Shown here piece after piece: positions 59,186 through 64,000 of a stretch of DNA of 64,000 nt (within the stretch, counting starts at the first letter, position 1; each line of letters begins with the position of its first letter). Source of the DNA: an uncultured Clostridia bacterium. GTDB lineage: Bacteria; Bacillota; Clostridia; Peptostreptococcales; Anaerovoracaceae. A program made the position numbers and the translations under genes. Location: positions 124,001 through 188,000 of the forward strand of contig CALIYX010000024.1 of assembly GCA_938049335.1 (NCBI GenBank). The letters run 5' to 3'. Under the pieces are notes generated by a model. That model saw only the letters and a program-made list of their open reading frames with translations. It did not search any database and was not told the origin of the DNA.

Positions 59186-60814
59186 TTACATCATGCCCAT
59201 GCCACCCATACCTGCTGCCATAGCTGCTGGATCATTATCATCCTTGATATCTACAATACCAGCCTCTGTTGTAAGAAGCATTGCTGAAGCTGAAGCTGCG
59301 TTCTGAAGTGCAGATCTTGTTACCTTAGCTGGGTCAACGATTCCATCTGCAATCATATCTACATACTTCTCAGTAGCTGCGTTAAATCCTACGCCTACAT
59401 TCTCAGCCATTACTGCCGCAATAACTACGCTACCCTCAAAGCCAGCGTTCTCAGCAATCTGTCTAACAGGCTCCTCAAGAGCTCTTACTATGATTCTCGC
59501 ACCTGTTCTCTCGTCGCCCTCTAGTGTCTCAGCATATTCACGAACTGCTGGAATTGTATCTGCAAGCGCAGTACCACCACCAGCCACGATGCCTTCTTCA
59601 ACAGCAGCCTTAGTTGCGTTAAGCGCATCTTCAATTCTGAGCTTTCTTTCCTTTAGCTCTGTCTCTGTAGCTGCACCAACCTTAACAACTGCAACACCAC
59701 CTGAAAGCTTAGCAAGTCTCTCCTGTAGCTTCTCCTTATCAAATTCCGAATCGCTCTCCTCAATAAGCTTCTTGATTGATGCTATACGAGCTGCGATTTC
59801 TTCCTTATCGCCATTACCACCAACGATAACCGTCTTATCCTTATCAACCTTAACAGTTGTCGCTGTTCCAAGAAGGTCAAGTGTAGCCTCCTTAAGGTCA
59901 TATCCAACCTCTTCACTTACAACTGTACCTCCTGTTAGGATAGCGATATCCTCCATCATAGCCTTTCTTCTGTCACCGAAGCCTGGAGCCTTAACTGCAA
60001 GCACATCGATGATTCCCTTGAGCTTGTTGATAACTAGTGTTGCAAGAGCTTCACCCTCAACGTCCTCAGCTATGATCATAAGCTTTCTTCCCTGCTTAAC
60101 TACCTGCTCTAGTAGTGGAAGTAGCTCCTGGATGTTTGAAATCTTCTTATCTGTAAGAAGGATGTAAGGGTTTTCGATTACAGCCTCCATCTTGTCTGAA
60201 TCTGTAACCATGTAAGCTGATAGATAGCCTCTATCAAACTGCATGCCCTCTACAACGTCAAGGCTAGTTCCAAGTGATCTTGACTCCTCAACTGTGATAA
60301 CACCGTCCTTACCAACCTTCTCCATAGCTTCTGCGATAAGGTCGCCGATTTTCTCATCAGCAGCTGAAACTGAAGCTACCTGAGCTATGCTCTCCTTAGT
60401 CTCAACCTTCTTTGCATTAGCCTCGATATTCTCAACAGCCTTTGCAACTGCACCCTCAATTCCCTTTCTTAGGACCATTGGGTTTGCACCTGCTGCTACA
60501 TTCTTGAATCCTTCTCTGATAATAATCTGTGCTAGAAGAGTAGCTGTAGTTGTTCCATCACCAGCAATATCGTTCGTCTTAGTAGCGACTTCCTTAACTA
60601 GCTGAGCACCCATGTTCTCTGTGCCATCTTCTAGATCAATATCTCTAGCAATTGTTACACCATCGTTTGTAATAAGCGGTGAACCAAAGGACTTGTTAAT
60701 AAGAACGTTTCTGCCCTTAGGTCCTAGTGTAATCTTAACTGTGTTTGCTAATTTATCAACGCCAGCCTGAAGTTTTCTTCTGACCTCTTCACCATAAAAA
60801 ATATCCTTTGCCAT
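59186..60814 (-). CDS. groEL: Chaperonin GroEL (60 kDa)
   Basis: GroEL forms the tetradecameric folding chamber with GroES. The 542-residue protein starts AKDIFYGEEVRRKLQAGVDK and contains LGPKGRNVLINKSFG and GDGTTTATLLAQ (nucleotide site), with AAVEEGIVAGGGTAL and the glycine/methionine tail GMGGMGMM. All family features are intact. It follows groES by 22 bases in an operon controlled by a CIRCE element. Confidence 0.98.
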   Translation of the reverse strand: MAKDIFYGEEVRRKLQAGVDKLANTVKITLGPKGRNVLINKSFGSPLITNDGVTIARDIDLEDGTENMGAQLVKEVATKTNDIAGDGTTTATLLAQIIIREGFKNVAAGANPMVLRKGIEGAVAKAVENIEANAKKVETKESIAQVASVSAADEKIGDLIAEAMEKVGKDGVITVEESRSLGTSLDVVEGMQFDRGYLSAYMVTDSDKMEAVIENPYILLTDKKISNIQELLPLLEQVVKQGRKLMIIAEDVEGEALATLVINKLKGIIDVLAVKAPGFGDRRKAMMEDIAILTGGTVVSEEVGYDLKEATLDLLGTATTVKVDKDKTVIVGGNGDKEEIAARIASIKKLIEESDSEFDKEKLQERLAKLSGGVAVVKVGAATETELKERKLRIEDALNATKAAVEEGIVAGGGTALADTIPAVREYAETLEGDERTGARIIVRALEEPVRQIAENAGFEGSVVIAAVMAENVGVGFNAATEKYVDMIADGIVDPAKVTRSALQNAASASAMLLTTEAGIVDIKDDNDPAAMAAGMGGMGMM

Positions 60815-60836
60815 ATTCTACTCCAATTCTTATCTA

Positions 60837-61115
60837 TTATTTAACGATTGCCAAAATGTCTGACTGGTTCATAAGAGTGTACTCTTGACCATCAAACTTA
60901 ACATCTGTACCTGCATACTTCGCAAAGATAACTTTATCTCCAGCCTTGAGTTCCATTGGCTCATCCTTAGTTCCAGGACCTACCTCTAAAACCTCAGCCA
61001 TCTGTGGCTGCTCCTTAGCTGAGCTTGTCAAAATGATTCCACCTGAAGTCTTCTCCTCTGCCTCGAGCTTCTTAATCAAAACTCTTGTGCCTAGTGGCTT
61101 AATTCCTACACTCAT
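60837..61115 (-). CDS. groES: Co-chaperonin GroES (10 kDa)
   Basis: GroES caps the GroEL ring. The 92-residue protein has IKPLGTRVLIKKLEAEEKTS, the mobile loop SGGIILTSSAKEQPQ, and GDKVIFAKYAGTDVKFDGQE. The start chosen is ATG at 61115 with AGGAGGT six bases before; a GTG one codon earlier is possible. It is the first gene after the promoter and CIRCE. Confidence 0.97.
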   Translation of the reverse strand: MSVGIKPLGTRVLIKKLEAEEKTSGGIILTSSAKEQPQMAEVLEVGPGTKDEPMELKAGDKVIFAKYAGTDVKFDGQEYTLMNQSDILAIVK

Positions 61116-61160
61116 CACTTACCTCCTGTATTTATTTAAAATCTAACGTTTATCCATGGT

Positions 61161-61187
61161 TTAGCACTTGAAGTGTCAGAGTGCTAA
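61161..61187. promoter_or_regulatory. CIRCE operator (HrcA-binding)
   Basis: TTAGCACTT-N9-GAGTGCTAA is a 9-9-9 inverted repeat matching the CIRCE consensus TTAGCACTC-N9-GAGTGCTAA with one mismatch. It lies between the promoter and the groES start, so HrcA should repress groESL. hrcA is not in the window. Confidence 0.93.
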
Positions 61188-61196
61188 CTGTAGTTT

Positions 61197-61225
61197 ATTG
61201 TATGACTTTCCCCATATAATGTCAA
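61197..61225 (-). promoter_or_regulatory. Sigma-A promoter for groESL
   Basis: On the minus strand TTGACA (61220-61225) and TACAAT (61197-61202) are separated by 17 bases. CIRCE lies 10-36 bases downstream of the -10, at and after the start of transcription. Confidence 0.85.
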
Positions 61226-61297
61226 TAATTTTTTGGTATTTTAGGCTTAAATACGTAATTGCACTACATTTAAAATTATACCTGAAATTGATAACCT

Positions 61298-62188
61298 CTA
61301 CTGCTCCTTTGCGTCGAGATTTCTGATGTAATAAAACAGGTATTGCTGTGCAAAACCAGATAGCTTTCCGAACTTTTCTCCTGCAAAGCTTTCCATCCCT
61401 TTGATATTGTTTTCATCAAAGCCATAAAGCCTTGCCATAACTCTCTTAACCCATACATCTATAGGGAAGCTGTCAGTTTCATTCATTCCAAAAAGCCTAA
61501 TGCAGTTTGCAACCTTGGGTCCAACGCCACATAGCTCGCTGAGCTGCTCAAAGTTACTAGGCAGTCCTTTTTCGCATACGGTCTTTGCACTCTCAATCAA
61601 ATATCTTGATCTATACCCTAGCTTTATGCTAGCAAGATCATCTTGAGTCAATGAAGCAAGCCTTTCAGGACCTGGAATCGCGTAGTTTTCTAGCTTTGCT
61701 ACTCTTTCAGTATCGTCATTTAGCCAAGGTGTTTCATCAACCTCTATTCTTTCTCCGAACTCTCTTGAAAGATTTTCTATGCATCCTTTGATTCTTGGAA
61801 TATTGTTATTCTGTGAAATTATAAAGGAAACTATAGTCTCCCAAAGCTCTTGCTTTAAAATGCGAATTCCTGCTCCATAGCTTATTGCATCGCGAATGAC
61901 CTTGTCATTCTTTGATAACGTAGATTTTATTTCTCCGTAGTCCCTCTCTAGGTCAAGATAAGGAATCCAGATTTTTTCTAGGTCATCATCTGCGTGCTTG
62001 CCGAGATTTGTTATTGTCAGTCTTCCATCAAATTTTGATGAACCTTCCTCAAAGCTCATATTAACTATGCGATCATGCGCTGTGCCTGTGTACGAGCCAT
62101 CCGCCTGTTTTCTCCATCTGAAGCACTGCCCACAGTCAAATATGTGGTCCAGATCAAAATCTCGTACCTTTATGTCAAAGCTTTTCAT
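61298..62188 (-). CDS. ogg: 8-oxoguanine DNA glycosylase (HhH-GPD)
   Basis: The enzyme removes oxidised guanine opposite cytosine. The 296-residue protein begins with an OGG1-like domain (FDLDHIFDCGQCFRWRKQAD) and has WETIVSFIISQNNNIPRIKG. The HhH-GPD signature LCGVGPKVANCIRLFG holds the catalytic Lys, with the Asp in FPIDVWVKRVM. The length and domain order fit the Clostridia OGG family. The ATG has TAGGAGATAT upstream; the P-loop/Asp23 gene ends 10 bases before it, so they may be co-transcribed. Confidence 0.94.
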   Translation of the reverse strand: MKSFDIKVRDFDLDHIFDCGQCFRWRKQADGSYTGTAHDRIVNMSFEEGSSKFDGRLTITNLGKHADDDLEKIWIPYLDLERDYGEIKSTLSKNDKVIRDAISYGAGIRILKQELWETIVSFIISQNNNIPRIKGCIENLSREFGERIEVDETPWLNDDTERVAKLENYAIPGPERLASLTQDDLASIKLGYRSRYLIESAKTVCEKGLPSNFEQLSELCGVGPKVANCIRLFGMNETDSFPIDVWVKRVMARLYGFDENNIKGMESFAGEKFGKLSGFAQQYLFYYIRNLDAKEQ

Positions 62189-62197
62189 ATATATCTC

Positions 62198-63037
62198 CTA
62201 AACTATTTCATTTACCTTTACATCTGCTCTGACTACATTAAAAGCTGTCATTGCTTCCACCTCTTTTACGAGATTTTTTTGGTATCTTTGCGCTATATCA
62301 AAAGCAGACATTCCGCTCTGTACCTTGATTGAAGCACTGAGGCTCAGGTTATCAGGCTCAGTATTTTCAAACACCCAGTCAACCGATGCAACTCCGTCCG
62401 TAGCTAATCCCACGCACTCTGCGATATCTGTTAGCACCTTATCTGATATAAAGAACTCGCCTAGATAACTGAAGGTAGGTCTTACTACTGACTTATTTAC
62501 CAGCCTTCCCTCGCCCATGCGATTTCCTTCTACGAATTTTTCTGTTACGCCTCTTGCACTTCTCCAAAGCTTCATAGGATCTAGGAAGTAGCCTGCAAAG
62601 TCTCTCTTGAGCTGAAGTGTAGGTACAGGAATTACATGCTTTCCTTCGACAAGTCTCTGCTTCTTTGCAGTCTTTCTCTCATCCGCTGTCGTAATATCCT
62701 CTATGTATATTCTCTCGCTGACTTCTGAAAGCTCAAGCCTTGCTACAATCTTATCTACCATATTGTCTGAGGTTCCTAGTATCAAAATATTCTTAGGAGA
62801 GATTTTTCTTATCTTTTTCTTTGTTTCCTCAGCTATTTCATCGTTCTTAAAAAGAGCAGTCTTAATGGCACCAACCCTTGTACTCTGGCGCTTTGCTGAC
62901 ACACCACAAACAACGCTATCTTTGTAAATGAATAGCCCGTCATCTATTATTGCAGAGATTCCCTTTTCCATACACAGAGCCTGTGCCTGATAGGATTTCC
63001 CTGTTCCACTTTTTCCTGTCAAAGAGTAAACTTTCAT
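62198..63037 (-). CDS. P-loop NTPase fused to an Asp23/Gls24-like domain
   Basis: The 279-residue cytoplasmic protein has an N-terminal P-loop (GKSGTGKS, residues 8-15) and an ATPase-like region to about 150. A short linker follows, and then a C-terminal domain (about 185-279) with the Asp23/Gls24 pattern: FFISDKVLTDIAECVGLA, VDWVFENTEPDNLSLSASIK and YQKNLVKEVEAMTAFNVVRA. Asp23 proteins are linked to the cell envelope and alkaline stress. The NTPase half is like uncharacterised Clostridia ATP-binding proteins. I do not know a function for the fusion. Confidence 0.85.
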   Translation of the reverse strand: MKVYSLTGKSGTGKSYQAQALCMEKGISAIIDDGLFIYKDSVVCGVSAKRQSTRVGAIKTALFKNDEIAEETKKKIRKISPKNILILGTSDNMVDKIVARLELSEVSERIYIEDITTADERKTAKKQRLVEGKHVIPVPTLQLKRDFAGYFLDPMKLWRSARGVTEKFVEGNRMGEGRLVNKSVVRPTFSYLGEFFISDKVLTDIAECVGLATDGVASVDWVFENTEPDNLSLSASIKVQSGMSAFDIAQRYQKNLVKEVEAMTAFNVVRADVKVNEIV

Positions 63038-63038
63038 C

Positions 63039-63067
63039 TTTACTTATTTATGTCCTTCTGTTATAAT
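63039..63067 (+). promoter_or_regulatory. Sigma-A promoter for the ferredoxin
   Basis: TTTACT (63039-63044) and TATAAT (63062-63067) have a 17-base spacer, 39 bases before the ferredoxin ATG, in the gap to the divergent P-loop gene. Confidence 0.65.
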
Positions 63068-63105
63068 ACTTATGAATTGTAGAGATATTTAAGGAGGATT
63101 TAATA

Positions 63106-63276
63106 ATGGCTTACAAAATTTCAGATGCTTGCATCAGCTGTGGTGCTTGTGCAGCAGATTGCCCAGTAGAAGCTATCACAGAAGGCAGCAGCCAGTACGA
63201 AATCGATGGAGATAAGTGCATCGATTGCGGAACATGCGCTGAGGTTTGCCCTGTAGACGCTCCAGCTGCTGAGTAG
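63106..63276 (+). CDS. 2[4Fe-4S] ferredoxin
   Basis: A 56-residue clostridial-type ferredoxin. Its two cluster motifs are CISCGACAADCPVEA (residues 9-23) and CIDCGTCAEVCPVDA (residues 38-52), each CxxCxxCxxxCP. The sequence MAYKISDACI is typical. AAGGAGGATTTAATA precedes the ATG. It probably carries electrons for fermentation enzymes such as pyruvate:ferredoxin oxidoreductase. It is convergent with rex and has its own promoter and terminator. Confidence 0.97.
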   Translation: MAYKISDACISCGACAADCPVEAITEGSSQYEIDGDKCIDCGTCAEVCPVDAPAAE

Positions 63277-63294
63277 TTACACGCAATCCAAAAT

Positions 63295-63325
63295 GAGGTT
63301 GTCTTACGACAACCTCTATTTTTTT
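63295..63325 (+). terminator. Intrinsic terminator of the ferredoxin gene
   Basis: A perfect 9-bp stem GAGGTTGTC/GACAACCTC (63295-63303 with 63308-63316) with a 4-base loop is followed on the plus strand by TATTTTTTT. Confidence 0.88.
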
Positions 63326-63989
63326 ACTTATTATTCTTGCTAGCTTCCTTTGCTTCCTTCTTCTTGATATCGTTCATATGGTATGCTAGAGAATGAAGGC
63401 TGTCTGAAAGCTGCACGTTCTCTACTGCAACGTGTCTTGGCACCTCAATATCGATGCGCGCAAAATTCCAAATTCCGCTAACACCAGCAAAAGTAAGCTT
63501 ATCTGCAACCTCCTGAGCATTCTCACGGTTTACGCAGATAATTCCTATATCTATACTTTCCTTTTCGACAAATTCAACTATGTTTTCGAAGTCGTAGATT
63601 TCTGTTCCATCAAGATCGCTTCCTATCAAATCTTTGCGTATCTCAAAAACACCGCAAAGCTTGAAGCCACGCTTAAACGTATGAGTATATTTAGTGATGG
63701 CATTACCGAGGTTACCAGCACCTATGATAACCATGCGGTACTCCTTATCAAGTCCCAAAATGGCATCTATTTCGCTTCTTAGCACCTCTATGCTATATCC
63801 GTAGCCTTGCTGACCAAAACCGCCAAAATTGTTCAAATCCTGCCTTATCTGTGAGGCAGTATAGCCGATGAGATTACTGAATTCCTTGGATGAGATTTTC
63901 TCTACACCCTTCTTCTCCAGTTCGATAAGATATCTTCTATATCGCGGTAATCTGTTGATAACTGCATTTGAAATCTTTGCGTTCTTCAT
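63324..63989 (-). CDS. rex: Redox-sensing transcriptional repressor Rex
   Basis: Rex binds NAD(H) and represses fermentation and electron-transport genes when NADH is low. An N-terminal winged helix has SSKEFSNLIGYTASQIRQDL and FGGFGQQGYGYSIEVL. The Rossmann NAD-binding domain has VIIGAGNLGNAITKY (about 92-106). The C-terminal helix ends in a lysine-rich tail. The start is the ATG at 63989 with AAGGA upstream near the right edge of the window, so the full gene is present. It is convergent with the ferredoxin gene. Confidence 0.96.
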   Translation of the reverse strand: MKNAKISNAVINRLPRYRRYLIELEKKGVEKISSKEFSNLIGYTASQIRQDLNNFGGFGQQGYGYSIEVLRSEIDAILGLDKEYRMVIIGAGNLGNAITKYTHTFKRGFKLCGVFEIRKDLIGSDLDGTEIYDFENIVEFVEKESIDIGIICVNRENAQEVADKLTFAGVSGIWNFARIDIEVPRHVAVENVQLSDSLHSLAYHMNDIKKKEAKEASKNNK

Positions 63990-64000
63990 GGTCAATCCTT

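Noticed and set aside
1..64000. rRNA, tRNA, tmRNA or SRP RNA genes
   Set aside because: No cloverleaf-like or rRNA-like sequence was recognised in the gaps, and the gaps are mostly short with terminators or promoters.
1..64000. Prophage or insertion sequence
   Set aside because: No integrase, transposase, capsid or terminase reading frame is present; the accessory region is made of surface-protein and small unknown genes.

Overview
The window comes from a low-GC, anaerobic, Gram-positive bacterium of the class Clostridia. The evidence for this is the gene content: methylaspartate-pathway glutamate fermentation genes, a dlt operon, SepF/DivIVA/YggT division genes, Rex, a CIRCE-controlled groESL operon, ylxM-ffh-rpsP-khpA-rimM-trmD synteny and sortase-type surface proteins. 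I would guess a member of the Anaerovoracaceae/Mogibacterium area, but that placement is inference from gene content only. Almost all genes lie on the minus strand. Plus-strand exceptions are glmE-mal, rqcH, a small zinc peptide, an SMI1/KNR4 gene, a GPH-family transporter and a ferredoxin. No rRNA, tRNA, CRISPR array, prophage or transposase is visible.

Layout. 0-2 kb: B12-dependent glutamate mutase (partial) and methylaspartate ammonia-lyase. 2-5 kb: a YcxB-like membrane protein, a hypoxanthine-type DNA glycosylase, then rpsB-tsf. 5-7 kb: a wall-anchored surface protein. 7-12.5 kb: gmk-rpoZ, yicC, rqcH, a small alarmone synthetase and a DUF915 lipase-like protein. 12.6-16.2 kb: a two-gene unit encoding a ferric-reductase-like membrane protein and a large extracytoplasmic protein with three predicted covalent-FMN domains, consistent with flavin-based extracytosolic electron transfer. 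16.4-27.5 kb: a lipase, a zinc peptide, then housekeeping genes (rluD, lspA, divIVA, yggT, sepF, yggS, a HlyD-like protein, trmD, rimM, khpA, rpsP, ffh, ylxM, sppA).

27.6-41.5 kb is the accessory region. It holds a 2008-aa Cna-B/pilin-type adhesin with an attenuator-like leader hairpin and an ankyrin protein. It also holds an 847-aa surface protein with a DUF4430 (transcobalamin-like) domain. A clear cobalamin riboswitch with its own promoter and terminator precedes that gene. Then come a set of small uncharacterised genes and an SMI1/KNR4 protein. 41.5-47.8 kb: lipoprotein MsrAB, a tandem array of structured non-coding repeats downstream of guaA, guaB (an IMPDH strikingly like that of Tritrichomonas foetus) and a polysaccharide deacetylase. 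47.9-52.1 kb: a complete dltABCD operon with a previously untracked DltX-like microprotein at its 3' end. 52.2-64 kb: yhbY, cca, a transporter, a ybaK-CD1871A-NapH-like-TlpA redox operon, azlCD, groESL with CIRCE, ogg, a P-loop/Asp23 fusion, a ferredoxin and rex.

Three themes tie the window together. The first is corrinoid use: a B12-dependent mutase, and a B12-riboswitch-controlled surface protein that may capture corrinoids. The second is extracytoplasmic redox chemistry: FMN protein plus ferric-reductase-like partner, and a NapH-like/TlpA/CXXC set that could feed the lipoprotein MsrAB. The third is cell-surface modification: D-alanylation, sortase substrates and a deacetylase. The three LPXTG-like proteins carry unusual sorting motifs (TPNTG, VVNTG, VPNTF) and no sortase gene is in the window.
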